Part shown: in pieces, positions 1 through 6,093 of the stretch
Position numbering within the stretch: the stretch's first letter is position 1
Layout of the letters: every line of letters begins with the position of its first letter
Source: CAITSH01 sp945892985
GTDB lineage: Bacteria > Pseudomonadota > Gammaproteobacteria > Burkholderiales > SG8-39
Reading direction: 5' to 3'
Length of the DNA stretch: 14,928 bases
Assembly: GCA_945892985.1 (NCBI GenBank)
Contig: CAMDDU010000075.1
Location: 1 to 14,928 of the forward strand
Program-made: the position numbers and the translations under genes
Notes under the pieces: model-generated
Database searches by the model: none
The model's input: the letters and a program-made list of their open reading frames with translations, nothing else
What the model was told of the DNA's origin: nothing

Positions 1-1
1 G

Positions 2-439
2 GCGGTTGCGCGCAACCGCCGGCGTTTCCCGGATGACTTCATGTTTCAACTATCTCCGGAAGAATACGAGGACATCCGGGCACAAATTCTGACCGGATCC
101 AAGACACCAAACCGGAACTCATCACAATCTGTGACCAGTACGCAAAAACATCGCGGACTACGCTATCGCCCCTACGCCTTCACCGAACAAGGGGTAGCCA
201 TGCTATCGAGCGTGCTCCGCTCGCCAAGGGCCGCAGAGGTGAATATCGCCATCATGCGCACTTTTGTGCAACTACGGCGACTGATGGACTCAAACCGGGA
301 TCTGGCGAAAAGAATCGACGCACTAGAGAGCCGTTACGACGAACAGTTTGCCGCCGTATTCGAGGCCATCAAACGCCTGATCGCCGAAGACGATACCCGC
401 AAGGCGCAGCCCAAGCGCAGGATCGGGTTTCTGCCCTAA
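2..439 (+). CDS. ORF6N-domain protein, 3' part (5' end outside window)
   Basis: The frame is open from base 2, and the residues before the first internal ATG at 41 (RRRFPDDFMFQLS) are the usual ORF6N signature, so the real start lies upstream of the window and ATG 41 is not the start. After it come an FTEQGVAML segment and a charged helical C-terminus rich in Arg, Lys and Glu (NRDLAKRIDALESRYDEQF, probably a coiled coil). ORF6N (KilA-N-related) proteins occur in phages, plasmids and genomic islands and are thought to bind DNA; no catalytic motif is visible. It is followed after about 100 bp by an independent promoter for the next gene, so it need not be in that operon. Family assignment is good; biological role is unknown. 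Confidence 0.8.
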   Translation, partial: AVARNRRRFPDDFMFQLSPEEYEDIRAQILTGSKTPNRNSSQSVTSTQKHRGLRYRPYAFTEQGVAMLSSVLRSPRAAEVNIAIMRTFVQLRRLMDSNRDLAKRIDALESRYDEQFAAVFEAIKRLIAEDDTRKAQPKRRIGFLP

Positions 440-459
440 GCACGCACCTGCACGCACCT
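440..459. repeat. 10-bp perfect tandem duplication
   Basis: GCACGCACCT occurs twice in a row directly after the ORF6N stop codon. No hairpin with a T tract is seen here, so it is not an intrinsic terminator. Confidence 0.6.
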
Positions 460-496
460 ACGCAAGTGCACCCGAGGGCAAACCCGCAAGCAAGGC

Positions 497-525
497 TGGA
501 CAGTTGTATGCAAAATGCGTATATT
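497..525 (+). promoter_or_regulatory. Sigma-70-like promoter of the first MNT gene
   Basis: TGGACA (497-502), a 17-bp spacer and TATATT (520-525) each match the consensus hexamers at 5 of 6 positions. The predicted transcription start, about 532, lies only a few bases before the ATG at 536, so the mRNA would be leaderless or nearly so. This agrees with the absence of a Shine-Dalgarno sequence. Confidence 0.55.
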
Positions 526-542
526 CGTACGTTAAATGCGTA
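513..542 (+). promoter_or_regulatory. Direct-repeat operator, 21-bp phasing, first MNT gene
   Basis: AAATGCGTA occurs at 513-521 and again at 534-542, exactly 21 bp (two helical turns) apart, so both copies face the same side of the DNA. The first copy touches the -10 box and the second covers the start codon. A small palindrome, CGTACG, lies between them at 526-531. Binding here would block the promoter. The encoded protein begins with a winged-helix domain, so autorepression is the simple inference. Confidence 0.5.
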
Positions 543-1243
543 CAAAAACACCCAAGCCCGCCGCTGTACCACGCTCACCGCTCGCGTCGGTGCTGTTTGG
601 CAAATCCATGCAGGCGATTTTTTCCCAGCTCTTCGGAAGGCCCGACGAGGCCTTCTACCTGCGCGAACTCGCCCGTTCGGCCGACATCAGCGCGAGCTCG
701 CTGCAGCGCGACCTCGCGGCGCTCACGCACGCCGGCGTTATCGAGCGCACGGCGCGCGGGCACCAGGTCTATTTCCGCGCCAACAACGCCTGCCCGATTT
801 ACGAAGAACTGCGCGGGCTGGTCGTCAAAACCTTTGGCGTGACGGAAATCCTGACCGTCGCGCTGCACCCGCTTGCCGGCAAAATCGACGCCGCGTTCAT
901 CTACGGCTCAGTGGCGCGCGGCGAGGAGCGGGCCGGCAGCGACATCGACCTGTTCATCATTGGCAGCGCCACGTTTGCCGAGGTGGTACAGGCGGTGACC
1001 CCCGCACAGGGAAAACTCGGCCGCGAGATCAACCCGACGGTGTATCCGCGCGTTGAGTTCGTACAAACCGCGCGCGACAAGTCGCATTTTGTGGATACGG
1101 TGCTGTCCGGGCGAAAACTGTTTTTGATCGGGAGCGACGATGAGCTTGAGCGCCTGGCTGGAAAAGGGAACGCTGCACCGGCACCAGGCGTCAAAAAACG
1201 AGCTCGCCGGACTGCTGGCGCTGGCGGATCGAAACCTCGCTGA
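536..1243 (+). CDS. HTH-MNT nucleotidyltransferase, probable antitoxin of an MNT/HEPN pair
   Basis: Of 235 aa, residues about 15-85 form an ArsR-like winged helix (AFYLRELARSADISASSLQRD) and residues about 110-200 a minimal nucleotidyltransferase. The latter has the canonical GSX10DXD motif: G124-S125, then D136 and D138. In characterised MntA/HepT pairs the MNT protein neutralises the HEPN toxin by AMPylating a tyrosine; here a DNA-binding domain is fused in front. The C-terminal 35 residues (AAPAPGVKKRARRTAGAGG) are basic, lack a counterpart in the paralogue at 3254, and overlap the HEPN frame by 104 bp, so they may be read-through after loss of an earlier stop. The ATG at 536 fits the promoter and the near-leaderless arrangement. 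Family is well supported; antitoxin role is inferred from context. Confidence 0.82.
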   Translation: MRTKTPKPAAVPRSPLASVLFGKSMQAIFSQLFGRPDEAFYLRELARSADISASSLQRDLAALTHAGVIERTARGHQVYFRANNACPIYEELRGLVVKTFGVTEILTVALHPLAGKIDAAFIYGSVARGEERAGSDIDLFIIGSATFAEVVQAVTPAQGKLGREINPTVYPRVEFVQTARDKSHFVDTVLSGRKLFLIGSDDELERLAGKGNAAPAPGVKKRARRTAGAGGSKPR

Positions 1244-1591
1244 CGCCGGCATCAAAGCCCTGAGCCCTGAAGGGCGATTCAATTGCGCGTATGGGGCCGC
1301 GCTCACGGCGGCCACCATCGCCTTACATGCCGCGGGCTACAGAACCAACTCCAACCTCCCCGGCCACCACACCATCACGCTGCACTCCCTTGAGCACACG
1401 CTCGGCGCCGACGCCCCGCTAATCAACACCCTTGACGCCTTCGACCCCAGCGTCACAAACGCAACAAAATTTCCTACGACGCCCCCGCGGCGGTGCCCGC
1501 CAAAGAAGCCGAGGACCTGCTGGTGCTGGCACGGCAACTGCGGCGTGATGTCGAGCAGTGGCTGCGCAAAAAGTACCCTGCATTGATATAG
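1140..1591 (+). pseudogene. HEPN-domain toxin partner, frameshifted
   Basis: Starts at ATG 1140 behind a GGGAG Shine-Dalgarno and inside the end of the MNT gene. Frame 1 gives a HEPN-like helical protein through GHHTITLHSLEHTLGADAP and LINTLDAF (codons to about 1442), then turns into low-complexity residues. The family-like continuation (RNKISYDAPAAVPAKEAED, ending ARQLRRDVEQWLRKKYPALI) lies in another frame from about 1442 to the TAG at 1589-1591. The change equals a net loss of one base or gain of two near CTTCGACCCCAG. The catalytic RN-x3-Y segment is therefore off frame and the product should be dead. The restored length, about 150 aa, fits the family. A sequencing error or programmed frameshift is possible but less likely than mutation. 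Confidence 0.75.
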
Positions 1592-1811
1592 CCATAGTCC
1601 CCGGAAACTCCCTTGCAGGGCGCGCTTCGGCCGGCAGGCGCCGAGCTATGCTCGTCGAAACCCCCGTCTCGCCGCCCATGGAGCCTTTCCAGCCACCGGC
1701 CAGCACAAGCACTCATCCGGTTACGCGCTCAAGTCATTCTTTTCGACCATTCACACGTTGAACGCAGATCAGCATTCGGCAAGGAAATGGGTCATGAGCA
1801 CTTGTAATATG

Positions 1812-1827
1812 GTAACGATTACGTTAC
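1812..1827. promoter_or_regulatory. Palindromic operator before the HigB-like gene
   Basis: GTAACG-ATTA-CGTTAC is a perfect 6-bp inverted repeat ending 4 bp before the ATG at 1832. A good -10 hexamer, TAATAT (1805-1810), lies just upstream, so the palindrome would cover the transcription start. I see no convincing -35. The antitoxin carries a helix-turn-helix, so TA autoregulation is the likely use. Confidence 0.55.
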
Positions 1828-1831
1828 TATT

Positions 1832-2188
1832 ATGACAACGGTCATTCAAGTCGAGGAATACCTGCGCGCCAACGGCTCGAGCCCGTATAAAACGTGGTTT
1901 GACAGTCTTGACGCGCAAGCTGCGGCAAAGGTTGTGACGGCCAAGCTGCGACTGGCGCTTGGCAACACCTCGAACGTGAAATGGTTTGGCGGGATCGGCG
2001 AGTACGTCATCGATTGGGGGCCGGGCTATCGCATTTATCTGGCCAGGGACGGCGAAGCGCTGATCATTCTGTTTGGTGGCGGCACGAAGCGACGGCAACA
2101 AAAAGATATCGAGCAAGCCCTGGCCATGCACGTCGAATACAAAACCAGAAAAAAAGCCCAAGCTGCGGCAAAGAAAGGAAAGCGGTGA
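1832..2188 (+). CDS. higB: RelE/ParE-superfamily toxin, HigB (Gp49-like) type
   Basis: 118 aa. The core follows the Gp49-like addiction-module killer pattern: an N-terminal PYKTWFDSLD helix region, then the strand-rich segment YVIDWGPGYRIYLARDG followed by LIILFGGGTKRRQQKDIEQA. These proteins are RelE-fold ribosome-dependent mRNA interferases in known cases. The C-terminal tail is strongly basic (KTRKKAQAAAKKGKR). The gene comes first, with the antitoxin 4 bp downstream, which is the toxin-first order typical of hig-type modules. It starts immediately after a palindrome that should be its operator. No damage is seen, so the pair is probably functional. Symbol is by family, not by orthology. 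Confidence 0.85.
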   Translation: MTTVIQVEEYLRANGSSPYKTWFDSLDAQAAAKVVTAKLRLALGNTSNVKWFGGIGEYVIDWGPGYRIYLARDGEALIILFGGGTKRRQQKDIEQALAMHVEYKTRKKAQAAAKKGKR

Positions 2189-2192
2189 CCCC

Positions 2193-2516
2193 ATGGCACT
2201 GACGCGTGACTACAAACAAACCGTTGTCGAGCGCGTTGCGCGCGATCCGCAATTCGCCAGCGCGCTGCTCGATGAAGCGGCGACACTGTTCCTGGGCGGT
2301 GAACCGGAACCCGCGCGCCTTATCCTGCGCGACCTCGTCAACGCCACCATCGGCTTCGAACAATTAGCCGAGGTAACCGCCAAACCAAGCAAAAGCCTGC
2401 ACCGCATGCTCTCGCCCAGGGGCAATCCGAGTATGGACAACCTGGCGGCAATTTTTGCGGCAGTGCGCGCGTCACTGAAAATTACCCTAGAGGTGCATAC
2501 CATCCAGAAAAGCTAG
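2193..2516 (+). CDS. higA: HigA-type antitoxin (COG3636-like HTH)
   Basis: 107 aa from the ATG at 2193, preceded by AAAGGAAAG inside the end of the toxin gene. Upstream in-frame codons exist but overlap the toxin and do not resemble the family. Residues about 50-85 form a lambda-repressor-like helix-turn-helix (GFEQLAEVTAKPSKSLHRML, then NPSMDNLAAIFAAV), followed by a strand-like end (LKITLEVHTI) as usual in COG3636 proteins. It should bind the HigB-like toxin and the palindrome at 1812. Its TAG stop shares the bases CTAG (2513-2516) with the stop of the convergent HD gene. Confidence 0.85.
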   Translation: MALTRDYKQTVVERVARDPQFASALLDEAATLFLGGEPEPARLILRDLVNATIGFEQLAEVTAKPSKSLHRMLSPRGNPSMDNLAAIFAAVRASLKITLEVHTIQKS

Positions 2517-3055
2517 CCCGCCCCCGCCTTGTGTGCCTCCTCAAACCTCTCCAGTAAATACGGGCTCACCTCGCCGCAGGCCTCGACCACCTCGCGCGCC
2601 CAGGCAAAGTAGTCGTGCCGCCGTTTTTCGTCCCAGTGCGAGGGCGGGCTCAGGCGCACCGAGCGCAGGTTGGCGGTCTTGTCGGCGATCTTGAGCATGC
2701 GCGCACGCGCCGACTTGTGCGGCGCGCTCAGCACCTGCAAGCGCTTGCGCTCGGCCTTGGGCAGGCTCTTGTCGTCGGTGCACTCGCGCACCAGCGCGGC
2801 GATGTCGTCGCCAAATTGCGCCACCAACTCGTCGTGCGTGACGCGCTGGTCCTCGATGCAGTCGTGCAAGAGGCCCGCGATGATGAGGTTGGTGTCGCAG
2901 CCGTCGGTGGCCTCGGCGAGCAAGAGCGCCACCTCGGACAAGTGGTTGATGTAGGGCTCCTGCGCCACGCCCTTGCGCCGCTGGGCGCTGTGCTTTTGCG
3001 CCGCGTAATCGAGCGCGCGGCTCAGCCTTAGAACGTCGTTCGCGATAATAGTCAT
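2513..3055 (-). CDS. HD-domain hydrolase, small alarmone (ppGpp) hydrolase-like
   Basis: 180 aa, the length of a stand-alone HD hydrolase domain without a synthetase domain. Visible metal and active-site motifs are H38 (YINHLSEVA), H64-D65 with E68-D69 (LLHDCIED), and KIADKTANL with D125 and N129, the SpoT/MESH1 pattern. Such proteins hydrolyse (p)ppGpp in known cases. Whether this one uses ppGpp or another nucleotide cannot be told from sequence. It is transcribed towards the HigBA pair with a four-base overlap of stop codons. The start at 3055 has only a weak GGGGA upstream. Placement among TA modules hints at a role in alarmone tuning or a TA-like partnership, but no synthetase gene lies next to it. 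Confidence 0.82.
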   Translation of the reverse strand: MTIIANDVLRLSRALDYAAQKHSAQRRKGVAQEPYINHLSEVALLLAEATDGCDTNLIIAGLLHDCIEDQRVTHDELVAQFGDDIAALVRECTDDKSLPKAERKRLQVLSAPHKSARARMLKIADKTANLRSVRLSPPSHWDEKRRHDYFAWAREVVEACGEVSPYLLERFEEAHKAGAG

Positions 3056-3197
3056 GGTCGATATCCCCGAATGGCCGGCAACAGCGGCCGTACGTTAAGT
3101 TCTTGTCGCTCCCTGTGTAAAGCTATTGTGCACCACACGCAGGCTCGCGTGGTGAGCCCGCCACTGCTTAGCCTTGGCGCATAAACACACTGCCACC

Positions 3198-3223
3198 GAC
3201 TTGCACAGGTGACTTGCACAGGT
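3198..3223. repeat. 13-bp perfect tandem duplication with the -35 box
   Basis: GACTTGCACAGGT is present twice without a gap (3198-3210 and 3211-3223). Each copy holds a possible -35 hexamer, TTGCAC. Only the second is at proper distance from the -10 box at 3238. Confidence 0.7.
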
Positions 3224-3243
3224 GTTCTCAAATGAGCTACTAT
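3214..3243 (+). promoter_or_regulatory. Sigma-70-like promoter of the second MNT gene
   Basis: TTGCAC (3214-3219), an 18-bp spacer and TACTAT (3238-3243). The predicted start at about 3250 lies 4 bp before the ATG at 3254, giving a near-leaderless mRNA as at the first MNT gene. Confidence 0.5.
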
Positions 3244-3252
3244 TGTTCTCAA
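3223..3252 (+). promoter_or_regulatory. Direct-repeat operator, 21-bp phasing, second MNT gene
   Basis: TGTTCTCAA occurs at 3223-3231 and 3244-3252, again exactly 21 bp apart, with one copy in the promoter spacer and the other between the -10 box and the start codon. The wording differs from that of the first MNT gene (AAATGCGTA) but the geometry is the same. CTCA-AA-TGAG at 3227-3236 adds a short dyad. Confidence 0.5.
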
Positions 3253-3253
3253 T

Positions 3254-3868
3254 ATGAAAGCACATCCCATCCCGCCCGCACCGCAACTGGTGGAGGTGTT
3301 GTTCGGCGCCTATCGCCGGCAGATCCTGGCGCTGCTGTTGCTGCACCCGGACGAAAGTTTTTATGTGCGCGAAATAGCGCGGCTGACCGGCGTTCCGGCC
3401 GGCTCGTTGCATCGCGAACTCAAGCTCCTGGGCGATGCGGGACTGCTGCAACGCTCGGTATCGGGCAACCAGGTGCGTTACCAGGTCGACCGGGACAACC
3501 CCATCCAGGAAGAGCTTGCGGGCATATTTCGCAAAACGGCCGGACTGGCCGACGTGCTGCGCAACGCCCTCGCGCCCCTTGCCGGCAAAATCCGCCTTGC
3601 CTTTATTTTTGGGTCGGTGGCGCAGGGCAGGGAGCGCAGCACCAGCGACGTGGATGTGCTGGTGGTGGGATCGGCCTCGTTTGCAGCCGTGGTCGGCGCA
3701 CTCAGCCCCGCAGGCGAACGCTTGCGCCGCGCGGTGAACCCGGTGGTCATGACGCGCGCCGCTTTCGAATCAAAGCGCGCCGGCGCCGATCGCTTTGTAG
3801 CGCGCATAGTGCGCGAACCGAAAATAATACTGATCGGGGATGCCGGTGAGCTTGCAGAACCTGCTTAA
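3254..3868 (+). CDS. HTH-MNT nucleotidyltransferase, paralogue of the gene at 536
   Basis: 204 aa, collinear with the protein at 536-1243. Winged helix at residues about 15-80 (SFYVREIARLTGVPAGSLHR), then the nucleotidyltransferase with GSX10DXD: G120-S121, D132, D134. Shared landmarks are LAPLAGKIRLAFIFGSVA and the C-terminal ILIGD. It ends soon after that motif, so it lacks the extra basic tail of the first copy. The next gene overlaps its 3' end by 23 bp. Divergence from the first copy, including different operators, suggests separate acquisition or an old duplication rather than a recent one. Role as antitoxin and autorepressor of an MNT/HEPN pair is inferred. Confidence 0.83.
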   Translation: MKAHPIPPAPQLVEVLFGAYRRQILALLLLHPDESFYVREIARLTGVPAGSLHRELKLLGDAGLLQRSVSGNQVRYQVDRDNPIQEELAGIFRKTAGLADVLRNALAPLAGKIRLAFIFGSVAQGRERSTSDVDVLVVGSASFAAVVGALSPAGERLRRAVNPVVMTRAAFESKRAGADRFVARIVREPKIILIGDAGELAEPA

Positions 3869-4148
3869 GATCGGGCAGATCAAGGCCCACCCCACCGAGG
3901 CTGCCGAAGTACAAAAGCTGCTGGCTGCGCCGGCAAGAAACCTCGCCGATGCGCGCGCGACCAGCATCGGATTGACCGGGGCGCGCATCAACGTGCTAGA
4001 CACCCTGCGGCGCCAGCGCAACCTGTCCGATTACACCGGGGAAGACATCGACGACTCCTCGGTCGGGCATTGCGCTGCAGAAGCCGGGCAACTGCTGCAA
4101 GAGGTTACGGCCTGGCTCAAGGCAAACCGGCCGCACCTGGCGCCTTAA
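3846..4148 (+). CDS. HEPN-domain protein with a central in-frame deletion
   Basis: About 100 aa where the family and the sister gene at 1140 have about 150. The N-terminus (SLQNLLKIGQIKAHP to ARNLADARATSI) and the C-terminus (GARINVLDTLRRQRN, LSDY, ending VTAWLKANRPHLAP) align with the sister, but about 43 residues in between are missing. The missing part includes the segment matching CAYGAALTAATIALHAAGY and GHH. The RN-x3-Y motif remains. Alignment with the sister start region (both read GATCGGG-N7-RTGAGCTTG) favours GTG 3846 over ATG 3840, whose Shine-Dalgarno would be too close. Loss of core helices should break the HEPN bundle, so it is probably an inactive toxin. Confidence 0.65.
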   Translation: MSLQNLLKIGQIKAHPTEAAEVQKLLAAPARNLADARATSIGLTGARINVLDTLRRQRNLSDYTGEDIDDSSVGHCAAEAGQLLQEVTAWLKANRPHLAP

Positions 4149-4215
4149 GGCCGACCATGGCCCCCGTCACGCCCGGCTGAATCTGCTGTTTGCCGATATC
4201 CGACATAAGGCTGTA

Positions 4216-4230
4216 CCATTCAGAGAATGG
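4216..4230. promoter_or_regulatory. Palindrome upstream of the HicB/HicA-like pair
   Basis: CCATTC-AGA-GAATGG is a perfect 6-bp inverted repeat about 60 bp before the first gene of the pair; a related short dyad, GAAT-G-ATTC, follows at 4248-4256. Position suits a TA operator. No clear -35/-10 pair is visible. Confidence 0.4.
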
Positions 4231-4290
4231 ATCATGCGTGGAACGAGGAATGATTCAAGACAACAGGTTCCAGGCCGGAAAGGCAGCCAA

Positions 4291-4497
4291 ATGAACGAAA
4301 TCATTTTTGTAGTTGAAGACGCTCCCGAAGGCGGCTACACCGCCAAGGCGGCGGGCGAGGCCATTTTCACCGAAGCCGACACGCTCGACGAACTGCACGC
4401 GCAGGTCCGCGACGCGGTACGTTGCCATTTTGACGACGCTGCAGCGCCCAAACTGATCCGGCTGCATTTTGTGCGTGATGAAGTTATTGCGGCGTGA
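4291..4497 (+). CDS. hicB: Short HicB-like antitoxin
   Basis: 68 aa from ATG 4291, preceded by AAAGG at a good distance (4279-4283). The fold pattern matches the small HicB partial-RNase-H domain: VEDAPEGGYTAKAAGEAIFT, then DTLDELHAQVRDAV. It stops after that domain and has no C-terminal ribbon-helix-helix or HTH, so this protein alone offers no obvious DNA-binding part. Its TGA overlaps the GTG of the toxin gene (GTGA, 4494-4497), so translation is probably coupled. Antitoxin-first order occurs for this subtype. Confidence 0.75.
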   Translation: MNEIIFVVEDAPEGGYTAKAAGEAIFTEADTLDELHAQVRDAVRCHFDDAAAPKLIRLHFVRDEVIAA

Positions 4498-4736
4498 AAC
4501 TCCCGCGTGACCTGTCCGGTGCGCGGCTTGCGAAAGCGCTGACACGGGTCGGGTACAGCATCACGCACCAGACAGGCAGCCATTTGCGGCTTACAACCGC
4601 CAGCCCCTCCGAGCATCACGTCACCATCCCCGCTCACGATCCGCTGAAAGTGGGCACCCTGGCAGCAATCCTTGCCGATGTTGCCGCCCACCAGGAAATC
4701 AGCCGCGACGAACTGCTGGACCGACTCTTCGGCTGA
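4494..4736 (+). CDS. hicA: HicA-like mRNA interferase toxin
   Basis: 80 aa starting at GTG 4494, overlapping the antitoxin stop. It has the YcfA/HicA double-stranded-RNA-binding-like fold signature: residues 13-30 (AKALTRVGYSITHQTGSH) with the catalytic His30 in GSH, then HHVTIPAHDPLKVGTL and an acidic last helix (DELLDRLF). Known HicA proteins cleave mRNA. Length and motifs are complete, so the pair looks intact. Confidence 0.85.
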   Translation: MKLPRDLSGARLAKALTRVGYSITHQTGSHLRLTTASPSEHHVTIPAHDPLKVGTLAAILADVAAHQEISRDELLDRLFG

Positions 4737-4787
4737 CAGCGTTTGGCTCGGCACCGGGAGCGCGCGGGCGTGTTGTCAGCCATCGCC

Positions 4788-5285
4788 CTAATCCACGACA
4801 CACCCGTCCCAGGCGATGCGGCTGATGGCGACCAGTTCCTCCACGGACAGGAACGCCGCCTTGTTGATCCAGTGGAAATGATCGAGCTCGTATTCGGCGA
4901 TGTTCGCCGACCAGGCGTCGAGCAGCAGGTAGATGGCGGCGACTTTTGCGCCGACGTTTTGCCTTGGCGCATGGGCGTAGATATGCGGCTCGTCCCAGCG
5001 CCCCCAGTTGTCGTCGTACAAACGCAACCACAGGATCCAGTGCGTGCGCGCGCGGTTGGTCGACAGGTAATAGGCGTCGATGCGCGCATTGACCGGGCTC
5101 CACGCCCACTCCACCTGCCCGATGTAGCGGGCCGAGCGCGGCATTTTCAGCGACGGCGGGACAAGCCCGGGCGCATCCCGCACGCCGGCAAACCCCGCCG
5201 GGCGCGGCGGCAGCGGCACCACCAGCGACAGGCGCTGCTGCGGCAACTCCTGCGGCCGCATCGGGATGCGCGGAAGCGCGCCCAT
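4788..5285 (-). CDS. Conserved-looking protein of unknown function, last gene of the - strand block
   Basis: 165 aa from the ATG at 5285, which overlaps the stop of the upstream gene (TGATG), indicating translational coupling; an ORF extending further upstream would only re-read that gene. The N-terminal 50 residues are rich in Pro, Leu and Arg. The rest is a Trp- and Tyr-rich globular domain (IGQVEWAWSPVNARIDAYYL, HWILWLRLYDD, AKVAAIYLLLDAWSANIAEY). There is no signal peptide, membrane segment or recognised catalytic motif. The tight overlap suggests that it works with the 205-aa protein upstream. I do not recognise the family. Confidence 0.6.
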   Translation of the reverse strand: MGALPRIPMRPQELPQQRLSLVVPLPPRPAGFAGVRDAPGLVPPSLKMPRSARYIGQVEWAWSPVNARIDAYYLSTNRARTHWILWLRLYDDNWGRWDEPHIYAHAPRQNVGAKVAAIYLLLDAWSANIAEYELDHFHWINKAAFLSVEELVAISRIAWDGCVVD

Positions 5286-5902
5286 CACAGGTCCTCCTGG
5301 GACTCGACGTACGCCGCGCACACACGCTCGCGCAGCAGGGCGTCAAACTCGTCGTAAAACTCCGACTGCCCCCTGAAAAACCCCAGCTTGCCCTCGAGGT
5401 TGCCCTCGTAGTTCATCTCCAGCACGTCCATGAACGGCCATGTCGCGGTGAAGAACTCGTACAACTCGCCAAGCGTGAGCGGCTTGTCCGAGCTGCGTTC
5501 GTTGTCGCCGGTGAGCGTGTCGCCGTCGTACTCGTCCACCACGCGGTAGTGAATGCAGCCCTCGCCGCGCCGCGCATACAGGCTGGTGACGTCCCCCGTG
5601 GTCGAGCGGATGCTGATGCGCGCGATCTCGATTTCCGTCGCGTCAAGGTCGGGCAGGTATTCGCCGCCCATGAGCGCCGGGTGGATGCGGCCGATGGCGC
5701 GGCGCTCCGCCTCGGACAAGGCCGACTTGGCGAGGAACTCCGGCACCTCGTCGAGGCGCCCGGCGTCGATGAGGTTTTTTAGCGCCGCCTTGCGCGTGGC
5801 GCCCTTGACCCGCGCGAGCAGGTGGGTTGCCAGGCCGTGGGGCCAGAAGTACGAGGCGGGACGGTAATCAAGATTGATCTCTACTGCTTCGGTTGTAACC
5901 AT
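5285..5902 (-). CDS. Unknown-function protein with an HPALMGGEYLPD motif
   Basis: 205 aa. The start at ATG 5902 is supported by an AGGAG 10 bases upstream (5912-5916); the longer reading frame runs back through the structured leader and is not likely coding. Notable segments are YRPASYFWPHGLATHLLARV near the N-terminus, then IHPALMGGEYLPDLDATEIE, IARISIRSTTGDVTSLYAR, YRVVDEYDGDTL, and the acidic end FYDEFDALLRERV. The pattern of charged, highly specific motifs suggests a conserved soluble family. I have an impression of similar hypothetical proteins on integrative elements but cannot name it. It is preceded by structured leader A. Confidence 0.65.
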   Translation of the reverse strand: MVTTEAVEINLDYRPASYFWPHGLATHLLARVKGATRKAALKNLIDAGRLDEVPEFLAKSALSEAERRAIGRIHPALMGGEYLPDLDATEIEIARISIRSTTGDVTSLYARRGEGCIHYRVVDEYDGDTLTGDNERSSDKPLTLGELYEFFTATWPFMDVLEMNYEGNLEGKLGFFRGQSEFYDEFDALLRERVCAAYVESQEDL

Positions 5903-5921
5903 GATGAACAACTCCTGTTTA

Positions 5922-5998
5922 GCGGCTTTGCCAAGACGGCGGGGGCCGCAAGCTGGAACAAATCCCCCGGCCCGTTCGGAGTTGCCTCCGGGTGGGCC
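5922..5998 (-). ncRNA. Structured leader RNA, copy A (candidate cis-regulatory RNA)
   Basis: Read on the - strand, 5' to 3': an outer stem GGCCC/GGGCC (5998-5994 with 5973-5969); a 3x3 internal loop; an apical stem CGGAG/CTCCG closed by a GCAA tetraloop (5990-5977); GGGGGATTTG; then stem P1 GCGGC/GCCGC (5949-5945 with 5926-5922). P1 encloses CCCC, a small hairpin GCC-GTCTT-GGC and AAA. It ends 20 nt before the ATG, next to the Shine-Dalgarno. Copy B at 7545 has the same layout with compensatory base changes in three stems. GGGGG could also pair with CCCC (pseudoknot or alternative stem). Structure is by hand; function is inferred. Confidence 0.6.
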
Positions 5999-6093
5999 TG
6001 ACCGTTCGATCTGTGCAGAACTATCCTGTCGGGTACTGCGCCTTGCCCATGCCCGGCGCGCGGGGACGCATAGGCCGGGCGCGCCTGCGCCCC

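Noticed and set aside
1558..1807. Short + strand frames between the HEPN remnant and HigB
   Set aside because: No Shine-Dalgarno, no family resemblance, Pro/Ser/Arg-rich content typical of GC-rich noncoding frames.
2615..3031. + strand frame opposite the HD gene
   Set aside because: Low-complexity Leu/Val/Gly/Arg sequence, and the HD motifs are on the other strand.
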